Shown here: piece after piece, positions 12,501-22,439 of the stretch
How the letters are laid out: each line of letters begins with the position of its first letter
How positions within the stretch are numbered: the first letter of the stretch is position 1
NCBI GenBank assembly: GCA_034440615.1
Contig: JAOTOM010004824.1
Coordinates: 186,001 to 250,000, forward strand
Length of the DNA stretch: 64,000 nt
From: Ashinkailepas kermadecensis
Taxonomy: Eukaryota > Arthropoda > Thecostraca > Neolepadidae
Reading direction: 5' to 3'
Position numbers and translations under genes: made by a program
The notes under the pieces: model-generated
What the model was told of the DNA's origin: nothing
Databases searched by the model: none
What the model saw: only the letters and a program-made list of their open reading frames with translations

Positions 12501-15500
12501 CTTCCGTTTTGATCTGATCGCTATGTGCAACTCAGTTTTGTCTCCGTCACGTGTATTTTATCAATCCCAATTGACCGGCAAATTTCATCACCATCTGAAG
12601 CAAAAATGTTGGTTTATCTTTTTGCAAGAAGGCATTTCGTATGGTCTTTTTGCACGTCGGATGTTGGATCCAGCAATTTTCATCCGAGTTATTTCATTTA
12701 ACTTGGTATTATTCAAAGTGACCTAATTGCTTTCGTACGTATCAGTCAGACAACTATGAAGACCGAACTGGACGCTTACCTCGTAATGGCTTCCAAGCAA
12801 TGGCATACCAAGGGGGGGCGGGAATGGGGGCAGTCCCTCCCCCTGAAAGCTTGTGAGGCCCCAAGAATCGCGTCGGGTTTTGGAAAAATCATCCAGGCTC
12901 ACTAAAAATCGCGATGAGGTGCCAAAAAATCCCCCAAATTCACCCGCAAGTCCGCGTTGTGGCCGCGGATCGTGTTCTTTTTACCGACGAAGCAGCAAAA
13001 GCATGGTTTGGAGATATTTTACAGATGTCTTTATTGTTCGTGTATGCTTCACAGGCCAAGATGGCGGCTTTGTTGGTGCGGACCACATGCCAGTTGATGA
13101 GGAAAACTGTGTACGGGTGTCCAACGACCACCTCTTCAGAATGGCACACATCAACAAGACGCGTCCTCGTCCCTGCGACAAAAAAGTGAACCTCTACACC
13201 CTCTCACCGAACGCGACATCGGTGAATGGCACTTTCACCTACTGCAACGGAGTCGGCGGCAACACCTGCAACAAGTACGGGCACCCAGCTGCGCGTCGGC
13301 CGGTCCCTCTGCCGCGGATCGGGTAGCTTCTGTCGGTCCCTCTGTTGCGAGTGGGCAGGCTTTTGTTGGGCGCTCTTTCGCGGGTGAGATGGGTTCTGTT
13401 GGGAGCTCTGCCGCGGGTGGGGTGGGTTCTGTCGGTCGTTGAGCCGTGGGTGAGGTGGGTTCCATTGGGCGCTCTTCCGCGGGTGGGGTGGGTTCTGTTG
13501 GGAGCTCTGTCACGGGTGGGGTGGGTTCTGTCGGTCGTTGAGCCGTGGGTGAGGTGGGTTCCATTGGGCGCTCTTCCGCGGATGGGGTGGGTTCTGTTGG
13601 GCGCTCTGTCGCGGGTCCGGTGAGTTATATCAATCGTTGATCCGCGGGTGAGGTGGGTTCTGTTGGGAGCTCTGCCGCGGGTGGGGTGGGTTCTGTCGGT
13701 CGTTGATCCGCGGGTGAGGTGGGTTCCATCGGGCGCTCTGCCGCGTGTTGGGTGGGTTCCATTGGGCGCTCTGCCTCGGGTGGGGTGGGTTCTGTTGGGA
13801 GCTATGTCACGGGTGGGGATGGTTCTGTTGGGCCCTCTATCGCGGGTAGGATGAGTCCTATCGATCGTTGAGTCGCGGGTGGGGTGAGTTCCATTGGACG
13901 CTCTGCCGCGGGTGGGGTGGGTTCTGTCGATCTTTGCGCTACGTGTAGAGTGGTTTCTATTTGGTGATCTGCCGCGGGTAGGGTAAATTCTGCTGGGCGC
14001 TCTGCCGCGGGTGGGGTAGGTTCTGTCGATCGTTGTTTCTCCGGTGAGGTGCAGCTCTGTCAGCCACTCATTGTCTCCATACATTGAGCCCCATCAATAA
14101 TTTCGGGCTTCTCCATCCATGTCAAACATATGCACTAGATGTATAAACTGATGGCCGTTTGAGCAGTGATGTGTGCTTGTATATCGTGGCTCCTCTTTCC
14201 ACAGTCGCGAAATTGGCAATTCTGAGACAGCGCTCGTGGATGAAGTGATGATCTCCTCGGTTTGTTGCTGTTATTGCGGTATCAGTTAACCATGTTCATC
14301 TCAGTGAACGTAACATTTATCTCGCCAAACTTCATATACGTCAAACAAATTATTCCAATGGAAATGCAAACGTTTCACCTCTCCAAAACCTGACAAGTAT
14401 ACGAGATCATTATCCTTGTGTACCAGTCATGAAATCGCCTACATACATGCCCTCTTTCCCCTGTACACAAGCCACGACAGTGACTGTCCGTGTGTGGCAT
14501 TCATATTGCCATTCGTGATCCATCAGAGCCCATTTTAGAACGCCAACTGAGGGCAGTCCCCAGCCATCGGCAAACTTATTAATATTTTCAGGGGAAAATT
14601 CGCCCATCCCAAACCCGATCCAATTCTTCGTTTTTGCGCATATTTTGTCGCTGTCGTCCTCAAGTGAATTTGTCTTAAGATATACCCTGCCAGCCATCCA
14701 AACAGCATCCAAGCATGAGCTGGATGACTAGCTGCTGTGTGACGGTTCTGCCGACGGTACGGTTGACTGTTCTATGACAGTTCTGCGGACGGCAGCTGAC
14801 CGCTGTGCGGCCTGTGCTGCCGGCAGGAGCTTCGCCCTGCAAAAGGTCCCCGAAACCAACATGGTCATGCTGGTGGTGGACGCGCTGTGCCCCTGCGATC
14901 GCAAGACCATCAGCATCACATTAGAGGAGCAGGCCTACCCGGACAGCAACGGCAGCGAGTGTGCACGCCTGCGGTTCGAGCGCTACCGCCGCCTGCCCCA
15001 GGGCTGCGAGTTCTACCACTCACTGGTGCGTGTCGTGCGGCACCAGCTGGGCTTGTGGTGCCGGCAGCCAGGTCCGACGGCACAGCGCCACGCAAGTAGG
15101 TCAAGTCAAGCCAGTGACGCCAGCTAAATGGCGACAATTCAGGAAATGGCTGAATTCAGACAATGGCTGAAAATTCAGAACTGTTCTGCCCGCATGGTAT
15201 TTAGACATGGTACGTATGACCATGTTGGCGACGTTTTGGCACAACTCGACTGGCTGCCATCAGAACATACGCATATTCACTATTATTTGACACATAGGAA
15301 GGTTTTGACAACGTCATACCCCAAAACACTGTCCACGCGTGGCATTCACAGGCGCGACGTGTAATATGGAGCCACGAGGCAGTCTGGTGACATGCATATG
15401 CCCCATCTTTGCGAGCAGAGGTGGATAAACACACATTCATACAAACACTGTGTTTAATTTGCTTCCGCAGACCATACGCTAACCTGCCACTTCTCCAATA

Positions 15501-15955
15501 GAGCCCAAAAGATATGTCGCATGAACAGAGACATCATCACAGTGACCACATAGTACAGATGTATCAGTGTTTGTCGTAGGCGGGATATATCTCTATGCTC
15601 CCCCTGCGGCGGAGCCCATGTGCGTGGGGCTGCACAAAAGGACGATGTGCCGACTAGCGATGCTGACCCGTCGTCAATATTTTCAGGTTCCCTGCTAGCA
15701 TTCCCTTCACATGCGATCTTCACGTAAATGGCATGTTTGCAACAGTTGAATAAAAGGTGGCATACATTTCTGAAAAGGTCGGGCCAAACTAGCGGTACTG
15801 CACTAACGGATGCCGTCACATGTCACTCGGGTGTGTTTCAGGAGGAAGGGATCGACATCTGCGGGAGGAGCGCAGCGACTGGCCAACTGCCGGCACTTGC
15901 CGCCGGCTGGCACAGTCTGCTGGCCGTGTTGTCAGCCATCTGGCTGACCACGTGA
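3263..15955 (+). CDS. CACNA2D: voltage-gated calcium channel alpha2/delta subunit, C-terminal exons (5' partial)
   Basis: Six exons join in phase: 3263-3512, 10454-10678, 11712-11847, 13055-13274, 14827-15025 and 15842-15955. They give about 380 residues and a TGA stop. All introns are GT-AG. Recognisable family blocks are VWYKRAVD and AVVGIQF (extracellular Cache-like region), LLDDSGFVLVS, GRFFGDVDG, YDYQGVC, a Cys-rich stretch reading TCNK-SFALQ across a splice junction, and MVMLVVDALCPC. The protein ends in a hydrophobic tail after DICGRS, as expected for the delta part, which in this family is membrane-attached, often by GPI. Family members raise surface expression and shape gating of CaV1/CaV2 channels. 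The N-terminal signal peptide, VWA domain and MIDAS motif are not in the recognised exons. The paralogue (alpha2delta-1/2 versus -3/4 type) was not decided. Confidence 0.93.
3513..3960 (+). repeat. intronic minisatellite starting at the exon a donor
   Basis: A 62-bp unit that includes the last six exon bases and the donor (ACCACCGTGAGT) is repeated once, with ACCACCGTGATT at 3569. Degenerate units of about 27-30 bp containing CGTCAGCTCTCCAGACG follow, to about 3960. The same unit type forms a cleaner array at about 7990-8246 in the same intron. Confidence 0.85.
4113..4257. repeat. 48-bp hairpin with 49-nt loop
   Basis: Positions 4113-4160 and 4210-4257 are reverse complements, nearly perfect. 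The loop contains AAAGATTATACTTTATATT, similar to the hairpin at 1136-1269. The 12-mer AAAGTATGCTAT occurs just left of the hairpin (about 4103-4114) and again about 200 bp to the right (about 4305-4316), which may be a target-site duplication. Confidence 0.8.
4260..7985. other. AT-rich intron of alpha2/delta, no exon seen
   Basis: AT-rich sequence with scattered GGTTAGG/CCTAACC words (for example about 6108-6130, 6333-6352, 6795-6815 and 6999-7022). A dispersed motif containing GTGACCACTCATTTCCTGTG occurs near 5935 and 6550, with an inverted relative near 5310-5360. No conserved coding sequence was recognised. Confidence 0.6.
7990..8246 (+). repeat. 27-bp minisatellite in alpha2/delta intron
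   Basis: About nine head-to-tail 27-bp units of the form CACCGTCAGCTCCCCGGACG plus TTACACT. Because 27 is a multiple of three, both strands stay open without this being coding. A perfect NRF-1-like palindrome TGCGCATGCGCA lies just upstream at 7966-7977. Confidence 0.93.
8250..10453. other. intron sequence with CA-rich microsatellite
   Basis: No exon recognised. Positions about 9335-9540 are an imperfect CA/CATA microsatellite of ACACATAC and ATGCACAC words. The remainder is unremarkable AT-rich intron. Confidence 0.6.
10454..10678 (+). CDS. CACNA2D: alpha2/delta exon b
   Basis: 225 nt, phase 0 at both ends, acceptor GCCCCAAG. It encodes NCDPDALDCYLLDDSGF, then GRFFGDVDG, MYDYQGVC and SSSWTLMT, before the donor GTCAGT. 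The CD..DC(Y/V)LLDD.GF and YDYQ.VC blocks are hallmarks of the alpha2/delta extracellular domain. Confidence 0.93.
10679..11110 (+). repeat. 37-bp minisatellite seeded on the exon b donor
   Basis: The donor GTCAGTGATG at 10679 is repeated every 37 bp (10716, 10753 and onward), with progressive divergence to about 11110. Each unit contains a pyrimidine-rich acceptor-like CTCCTGTTCAG, then GAGCTGTGGTGATG, then the donor-like GTCAGT. Confidence 0.92.
11368..11495 (+). repeat. 32-bp tandem repeat, four units
   Basis: Four diverged 32-bp units of the form GTCGAATCTGTTGGTAAGAG plus GGTCGTCTGGGT, in alpha2/delta intron 2. Some units carry a donor-like GGTAAGAG. Confidence 0.8.
11712..11847 (+). CDS. 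CACNA2D: alpha2/delta exon c
   Basis: 136 nt, entering in phase 0 after acceptor GTCCCCAG and leaving one codon base before donor GTAAGA. It reads PVRYVRWLVGWAG, then LLWLLVRSSLLHLV and AVYDAA. The preceding exon ends LMT, giving LMT-PVR across the junction, as in alpha2/delta-3-like sequences. Confidence 0.88.
12190..12470 (-). mobile_element. tRNA-derived SINE, family A, copy 2
   Basis: On the minus strand the head carries TAGCTCAGTTGGATCGAGC (box A) and GGGTTCGAGTC (box B). The body matches copy 1 at 690-944. A small palindrome, AGGGCTCAGGG / CCCTGAGCCCT, sits at the low-coordinate end. The insertion is in alpha2/delta intron 3. Confidence 0.7.
13055..13274 (+). CDS. CACNA2D: alpha2/delta exon d
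   Basis: 220 nt, taking two bases to complete the codon from exon c. The acceptor is CTTCACAG and the donor is the weak GTACGG. It encodes DGGFVGADHMPVDEENC, then RPRPCDKKVNLYTL and NTCNK. The donor was chosen because it gives phase agreement and a family-like C-x-K-S-F join with exon e. Confidence 0.9.
13330..14045 (+). repeat. 33-bp minisatellite in alpha2/delta intron 4
   Basis: About 20 degenerate 33-bp units of the form GCTCTGCCGCGGGTGGGGTG plus GGTTCTGTTGGGA, beginning about 55 bp after exon d. The unit is 11 codons long, which produces long open frames on both strands that are not genes. Several units carry GTGAGG or GTGAGA. Confidence 0.9.
14827..15025 (+). CDS. CACNA2D: alpha2/delta exon e
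   Basis: 199 nt, acceptor GCCGGCAG and donor GTGCGT, ending in phase 0. It reads SFALQKVPETNMVMLVVDAL, then CPCD, ARLRFERYRRLPQGCEF and YHSL. The block VP..NM.MLVVD.LC.C followed by an R(R)xP..C motif is characteristic of the delta region. Confidence 0.93.
15842..15955 (+). CDS. CACNA2D: alpha2/delta terminal exon f
   Basis: The acceptor GTGTTTCAG is followed by EEGIDICGRSAATG and a hydrophobic C-terminus (WHSLLAVLSAIWL) ending in TGA at 15953-15955. Short hydrophobic tails that serve as a GPI signal or membrane anchor are usual here in the family. The anchor type is inferred. Confidence 0.88.
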   Translation, partial: EEGIDICGRSAATGQLPALAAGWHSLLAVLSAIWLTT

Positions 15956-16852
15956 GGAACCGCCGCCCGCACGAGACAATGAGGAGCCGCCTCACCCTGG
16001 CCAGGCTGCGCGACAACGCGTCGTTCACGACATACCACGGTGTCGGAGGAGCCGGGGTCGAACTCGAGCCCGGTCGGGACGAGACTGCTCCGAGATGCTG
16101 GTCGGCAGTGACGGGACGATGATCGGCCTGAAGGTCGGGATTCGGTGTCGCAGAGGCAGGCTGGTCGGAACTCAGTGTGGCAGAGATCGGCTGGTCGGGA
16201 CTCGGTGTGGCAGAGGCCGGGCGGTTGGGACGGTGGAGACTGAGTAGGTTGGAACTCAAGTGTGATGGAGGTGACGAGCTCGGGACTCAGTGTGGCGAGG
16301 CCAGGTGACCCGGACGGCGGAGGACGAGCACGTCGATACCGCCCAGTCAAGGCGGCTGATATTACATGGCGGTTCAGCCCAGGGCTACCCGCGTCCGTTT
16401 ATAATCTGCGCCATGATACCGCCCCCGCCCCGCCCCCAGCGCAAGGACACCGCACACCGCTGCACCGGCTGCAGGCCGGACAGATGTTTCCAGTTTCGAT
16501 CGGCCGCTCAGCCCTGCATCTCCCTATAGCTCATCAGACTGCACCCTTCCCCAGCAGCTGTGTTACGTTCCAACCCGAAGCGAGGGGCACTGCACGTTCG
16601 GTAGCATTCCGCCGTAGTAACCCGAGTGAGACTGCACGCGCGTAGGTCATGGATCCATATCAAGGCTGAAGTTTTGTCACGTGGTGCCAGACTGAGGTGG
16701 CGTTGTTGCGCCGTTGTTGCCGGTGGCAGGCACAAGCGCGGACAGGAGCTGACACCGCCGCGGCAATTGGTCGGTGACGGACGCGACCCCCGGCGATGGG
16801 TGCTGGATAGTTAGCTGGTGTTTGGCATCAGGCGGCCGACCGGGTCCGGCAG

Positions 16853-16863
16853 GTTGCTGCTGC

Positions 16864-16913
<50 letters not shown>
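16853..16913. repeat. (CTG)n trinucleotide repeat
   Basis: About 20 CTG/CAG units interrupted by one TTG, followed by CCGCCGCCGCGG. Open frames through it give Gln, Ala, Ser, Cys or Leu runs and show no conserved flanks, so it is treated as non-coding. Confidence 0.95.
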
Positions 16914-16915
<2 letters not shown>

Positions 16916-18529
16916 GCCGCCGCGGAAGCACGCTGTGCGCTGTCGCGCCGACTGCCGCAGAGGGGCCGCTGGCCGCCGGCAAGTGCAGTAGCGTATAGGA
17001 GTATCGAACGTGATTGGCAACATCTAGTCTGGGGTCCCGTCTTCCAACTTAGTGCCTCGTGTATGACGAAGGTGGTGCTTGAGTCCCGACAGTGGCACCT
17101 TCCTTGTGATACGCTGCTTGTTTTGTAGGGCGGTCCGGCGCCGCCAGCCAGCTGGACACCGGGCCGGACTGTCGCTGTTCGGTGTTTGTGACGGCCCACC
17201 TGAGTTGGACCGTGTAGCTGGGTCACGTGCTGGTTTGTTTTCCGATAAACGGCCGTCGTTCCGTGGCGTTCGTGCGCCCGGACGAATTGTCAGAAGTGGC
17301 CAGTTCCCTTCGCTGACCGCAGGACTTGATTAGGATGTGATAAATGTCGACATGGATTTATCTAAACGTATATGTAGTTTCTACAGTTTGAAATTTACGT
17401 AGATAGATTTTTATATGTGATTTGTATTCATTTGCTTTGCCAGTTGGATAGATATACAGTCTTCACTGCTAGACGTGCTTCACATCGGTCTTCAATTATG
17501 GAGGGAAGGATTTGTGGTGTTCCCTGGCCCCGATTTTTTCCATATGTTTAAGCGTTCACGGCTTGCTAGGGTTGACACCATTATTAAACAACTGCTGTTA
17601 GAACATACCAGTGTAATTGCCAAGGAGACCTCTCCAAAAGCATGTCCCTGTTTATCACTAGCCCGTGCTAAGTAACGCAATACACGCAATTGTGCACAGT
17701 GACAGCGTGTGCTTGTTTGACTAGCATAAGGACGAAAGCTATAGGCATTTTTATCATATTTGACAGCAGGCTACGAAGAGCGATCCAGCCGCCCAGCTTG
17801 GGAGCGAGGTAAACGGTCATGGAGAGCTCAGAACGACGAAGTTCTTTAGTCAAACCAAAGGCTTTACTCAACGTTGAGAATTGGTGGGGCTTGGAACGTA
17901 GGCTAAGCTATTAGGGGAAAAGGGTGAGTCAACCAATATTTCCTAAATCTATTTTCTGTGCCATCGCCAAGTATGTAAAACTCCGGTATTTTAACGCCTG
18001 CAATTATTAAAGGCTTGGCATCGCTCTCCCTCCCCGCTCAACATGTTTCTTCCTGGTCCTCCATTGTGTTCAGTGCTCATTTGCCCATGCCTGGGGACAG
18101 TGGCCCAACTAGCATATGTTTTTTGTTCGGGTAGGGGACATCGGAGGAATGCCTTCTCCCCTGCAATATTCCCTTTCTTTCGGCTGGGGTGCGCTATAAT
18201 TAGTGCCTATATCACTGGTGTCACTGTGAAATTGATTGGGAGAGCGGTAAATGATCTTTGATGGCCAAAGCTTCCACCAAAACAATTTGTATCTAGTCTA
18301 CGCCCATAGGCCCAATGGTTAAGCTTCAGCCCGATTGAGGGGGAGAGAATACAATGATTGAATGTGTTAAGTCAGTGATTGAGGGGTCACATTAATGATT
18401 GAAGGAGCCAATGGCTTCCCTTAGCGTATGTGAAGTGGCATCCCTGACCTGTATGACACTTCTACAAAGCACAATTTTTGGGTATGAAGTTATACAATGG
18501 TTGTGCGGTGCCCTGTCTGTGGACTGCAG

Positions 18530-18700
18530 GAGTGTCCAGCTGAGGGTTGACAAAATACGCTCTTCCTGGATTTTTGGTGTCCAGAAAATTATTAATTCCA
18601 TATTATCATCCTCTCATTTTTCACACTTGGAGGTTGAATTGTGCTGTTTGACAATGAGGTCCTCTGTGATAAAGTGCTCGAGATCAGTGTTACCGAGTCG
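18530..18700 (+). repeat. dispersed repeat D, copy 1
   Basis: Shares GTGCTGTTTGACAATGA and CTCTGTGATAAAGTGCTC with copies at about 42885-43130 and 63595-63830. The origin is not recognised. Confidence 0.7.
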
Positions 18701-19162
18701 GTCCAACCCCATTTCCCAAGATTCAGGTAAAAATTTCCCGATTTGGGGCCCATTTCCCAAGATCAATGGATTCAAGTGTAAAAATGGTACGTAGGCTCAA
18801 ATATAAGTGGTGCCTCGCTTAGACATGCTTTCCAACGCATCTCTCACCTGAATTGTCCTCTATTTGTGCGTTCTGTTGAACCGGTATCGAATGTTTTGGG
18901 CATTTCACCCAATTTCCGCAGCCAGCAGCGAGTGGTCAAACGTACTTACAGATTCATTTGGATTGTAAGCTCGATTCGCATCCAATAGCGTGATCACACG
19001 CCTAGGAAAACACATCCAAAGTTCATAATCATATGTATCACACATCACAGAAATATCACGGGGACCGATCAATCATGTCGGAGACACGACACGAGTCTCT
19101 CATCTCTCGCGGCTCGCCTCTATTGGAAACTGGTGCACCCTGCGATGTCCTGCAGCTGTCCT

Positions 19163-20521
19163 CTATTCTACCATCTCCTCTGCGCCTTTCAGTGAGAGCG
19201 CCTCCTTGTCCATGTCCCGGCAGCGGCGCCAGGGGCCGCCGGCGAGGACGTCCTCCATCAGGGCCGCCGGTGGCTCGTACTTGGTGCAGCCGGCTGGGTT
19301 GCGCTTGACGGCCTGGCTGGCCAGCATACGGCCCTTGGTGGTTGCCACCGTCAACCGGTTGGTCTGGGCGGTCTTGACACGGTTCATCGTACTGAAGACC
19401 CGCTCCACGGAGGCTGTTGAATGGGGCAGTGACATAAGGTCAGCCATGAATTCTGTCAGGAGCGGGAACCGCTTCTGACCGGCGGCGTTGGTCAGCTCCG
19501 CCACCTTGCTCCAGAAGACGGGGGGCGTCACACTCTTGACCGCTGCCGTTGCCGCGATCAGTGCAGCGGGGAGCGCGCGCCACTCGTCGTTGATTTCGTC
19601 CCGGTCGCTCTCTCTGACCAGGTTCTTGAACCTGGCTAGTAGCGGCGCCAGCGTGCGCGGACGCTGCTCGTCGTGAGCAGGCAGCAGCGCCACCTCCGCG
19701 TCCAGCACTCGGAGCTGGGCCAGGATGCCTGTGGCGTCCAGGTCAACCCGCTTCCTGATCTGCCCGCACAAGTCCTTCAGGAAGGCGAGCGCGTCCAGTC
19801 GCAGCGTCTTTTCGCCATCGTGCAGAGGCTCCTCCACCAGCATGCTCTCGCATCGTCCGCCCAGTTCGATGCGCTCTAGCGGCATACAGTTTCCCGGGTC
19901 GGCAGGGTCGATCTTGTGTAGCGGAACGGACGACATCGCAGTCGGCTTGACGTACAGCGACAGCAGCTCCCGGTCGCCGTCGCTGATGGCGCGGTGCAGA
20001 CGGTGCAGCTCGAATATCTCCGACTGGAACATCACGTTCAGCCTGTCCACCTTTCGGACGACAAAGTGGACGAACAGCATCATTTGCTTCGTGCCGGACT
20101 GCTTCATCCGCTTGCTGATCTCCGCCGCTCTGTCGACCTTGCCCTCCGACGTGTCCGCCTCGGCGCCGAAGAGTAGCTGGAGAGGCTGCCACTGCTCCAG
20201 GATGCGACTTAACACCGCCCCGCGCGACAGCCGGCGAGTCATCGCCACCTTAGGGATCTTGTGGCAGGGCGCGTTCACGGCCTCTTGCAGCAGAGCCAGG
20301 GTGTCCTGTCTCTTGGGGCTGCGGGCGAAGTAGCTGGCGATGTCCTTCACCAACATCTCTAGCCAACTTGGCAGGCAGCGCGCGGCGTGGCCGGCACACA
20401 GTGCCAGCGAGTGGCAGATGCAGCCCATGACGAAGACGTCAGGCACCACCTCCTCCAGGTGTCTGCGGAAGCCGGCATTACCTCCCATCATCGTGGCGCA
20501 GTTGTCCAGGCCCGTGGTCAT
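19163..20521 (-). pseudogene. hAT-superfamily transposase, 5'-truncated
   Basis: An open frame of 452 codons on the minus strand. The N-terminal part has GLDNCATMMGGNAGF and VMGCICHSLALCAGHA, typical of the hAT RNase-H-like core. The C-terminal part has the dimerisation motif SLPHSTASVERVFSTMNRVK. The BED zinc finger and the first catalytic region expected upstream are missing. At about 20504 the sequence passes directly into the LTR-element arm of an inverted duplication, so the first few codons (including the ATG) belong to that arm. No terminal inverted repeats were found. It is probably a dead copy. Confidence 0.88.
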
Positions 20522-20596
20522 CTATCTCTGACCCCACTTCCTCCACGGATGGGACAACATTAGGGCTTTCTATTCCGAAGCTAACCGTAGTGCCCG

Positions 20597-21061
20597 TTAA
20601 CGCCGATTATTTTCTGACAGCGGGGCACCCATCCCCCTCTTCCCTCTGAACGGAAGTTGCTTGGGTGGGACCCTGTTACTGTCGGCACCACCAGCCGCTA
20701 ACGCATCCGCGCCGAGATCCCCACTTTCCCCAACGACGCGAGTTCCGAGAGCGGTGCTTCCGGAGGAAGGACGTGAACCTCCTGCGCCTCCAGATTCCAG
20801 CACGCCAAGACGGAATATGCCACATCGAACGGGTGGTGCGGATGACCCAACCCCGGACGCCGGGGCGAGCGGCTCACCGAAGCCCTGCCTCTCATCATCC
20901 ACGCTCAAGCCACGTCCTGCTGGTGTGTCTGTTACGCCAGCTGTACATGCAGGCACTGCATCCCTGGTTACCTGAGCGGTCGTTGGTTGCAGCCTGTTAT
21001 GATGCACTAGAAACGCCTGTCTGCTCCCGTGCAGACGTATCCAGTAATTGACCTCACTCAC
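20597..21061 (-). pseudogene. integrase C-terminal tail fragment, LTR element
   Basis: Starts VNYWIRLHGSRQ and VHHNRLQP, the usual end of Ty3/gypsy-type integrase, followed by a low-complexity Ser/Gly/Pro-rich tail. It is the left-arm counterpart of 31942-32406. Confidence 0.75.
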
Positions 21062-21119
21062 TCGGTTTCTCTCCAGGTCCCTTTGTCCCTTCCGGGATCA
21101 CATCCTCCCAGCTTACTCC

Positions 21120-21494
21120 TCACGGCCTTTGACTGGGTCCGGGTCCCCCATAGCCCCTCGGGTGGACCCGCGAGTTTCCCGAATACCTCCCACACACTTC
21201 TGGCACGTGCTCCTGGCAGCCGCACTTCGGGCACCTAACATCTCGCTTGTCACAGTTATACCTCATGTGACCAGGCTGGCCACAGGCGTAACACTTTCGC
21301 GGCCTACGCACAGGTCCACTAGACCTGATTCTAGTCTGAACACGGAGCTCTAGTTCGGCTACCCTCCTCTCATAGTCGTCTAAAAATATCTGCAACGAGC
21401 CATCTCCGTCGAAACTTTGCATACCAACCATCGCAAACCTGGGCTCCATTCTGCTAGTACCTACTGGGCTTCCACTAGACAGACCTGTGAACAC
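21120..21494 (-). CDS. Gag remnant with two CCHC zinc knuckles (left copy)
   Basis: 124 codons. It carries CYACGQPGHMRYNC and CPKCGCQEHVPEVC, both CX2CX4HX4C. It differs from the right-arm copy (31509-31883) at a few residues. A short FLDDYERR stretch resembles the start of a capsid, but most of the capsid is absent. Confidence 0.8.
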   Translation of the reverse strand: MFTGLSSGSPVGTSRMEPRFAMVGMQSFDGDGSLQIFLDDYERRVAELELRVQTRIRSSGPVRRPRKCYACGQPGHMRYNCDKRDVRCPKCGCQEHVPEVCGRYSGNSRVHPRGYGGPGPSQRP

Positions 21495-22140
21495 GGCTTA
21501 TACTCATCACTCGACACTTCCAATATCCAAACGCATCTGGCTCGACTGCATCATGCCACACGCCTCATTGAACGACATATATTCCTCGCCTTGACAAGGC
21601 ACTCACGATTCCGACGCTGAAAATCGCCTGTTGGTAGCGACGAGTCCTGTCTGTCAGCTGGCGCGTAGACGAGCACTGGAGGCGCCTTGCTGCAGCCTGC
21701 CGTTGCTAGGCGACAGCAGCACCCTCACCCGACTCTACCTGGCCGGGTCGCCATCTTGCCATGGCCGTGCACATTCTTCGCGACTCCCGTCAGCTGCCGC
21801 GCAACGAGCACTGAAGGTGCTTTGTTGCAGTCTACCGTTGCTAGGCGACAGCAGCACCATCACCCGACTCTTTATCTGGCCGGGCCGCCATCTTCCCATG
21901 GCCGTTCTTCTTGTTTGCGACTCCCCAACTCATCTCTTGCATGCCATCCTCTTGTGTAAGTGGCTGTACTCGCGCGTCACACCGAGTCAAGTCATAAGTG
22001 TCACTACACACCGTTACGACAGGATTCCGACGACTCAAATCCTCCGCTCCTCAGTCCGCCACAACACTCAATCGAGTCATCTGGTTCCCGTCGTGGAGTC
22101 AGACGATCCCACCGCTGTCAATCCCACCGCCGGCGCCAAT

Positions 22141-22339
22141 TGTAGTCGCTGGGTCCGAATTGCAAACACGTATGATCGATTTCAAGTTCACACCGCGCGG
22201 GCGGACCGCACGTCCGCCCGCGGCCAGCTTTATTCTCACTCTCCCCGCGGCCGGGGTGTTTCGGCGCGAAACCAACAAGCCAATGGGAAGGCACGCGTCG
22301 CCAAGACGACGCGCGGGACCATGGCGTCACCCGTCTACA
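22141..22339 (-). repeat. LTR, left-arm copy (199 bp)
   Basis: Bounded by TGTAG...CTACA and the same length as the right-arm 5' LTR. It contains AATAAA and the hairpin GGGCGGAC / GTCCGCCC. It is flanked on the high-coordinate side by a TA microsatellite. Confidence 0.9.
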
Positions 22340-22345
22340 CATATA

Positions 22346-22400
<55 letters not shown>

Positions 22401-22439
22401 CAATATTCAGCTATCTCTCCGTATTATTAGTTAAATTAA

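Larger units (their letters stand above)
15956..19160. other. 3' flank/UTR of alpha2/delta and intergenic DNA
   Basis: GC-rich to about 17330 and AT-richer afterwards. No conserved coding sequence was recognised. The GC-rich part carries a CTG repeat (16853-16913) and could be 3'UTR or a CpG-rich regulatory region. ATTAAA occurs near 17585 as a possible weak polyadenylation signal. A dispersed-repeat copy lies at about 18530-18700. Confidence 0.5.
20504..22339 (-). mobile_element. truncated LTR retrotransposon (left-arm copy)
   Basis: Carries a 199-bp LTR at 22141-22339, a primer-binding site at 22121-22138, a zinc-knuckle Gag remnant and an integrase tail. It stops at the palindrome boundary and lacks the second LTR present in the right-arm copy. 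Confidence 0.9.

Noticed and set aside
13239..14084. Thr/Pro/Arg-rich repeat protein of about 281 residues (minus strand)
   Set aside because: Follows from the 33-bp minisatellite (11 codons) that starts just after alpha2/delta exon d. There is no signal peptide or unique domain.
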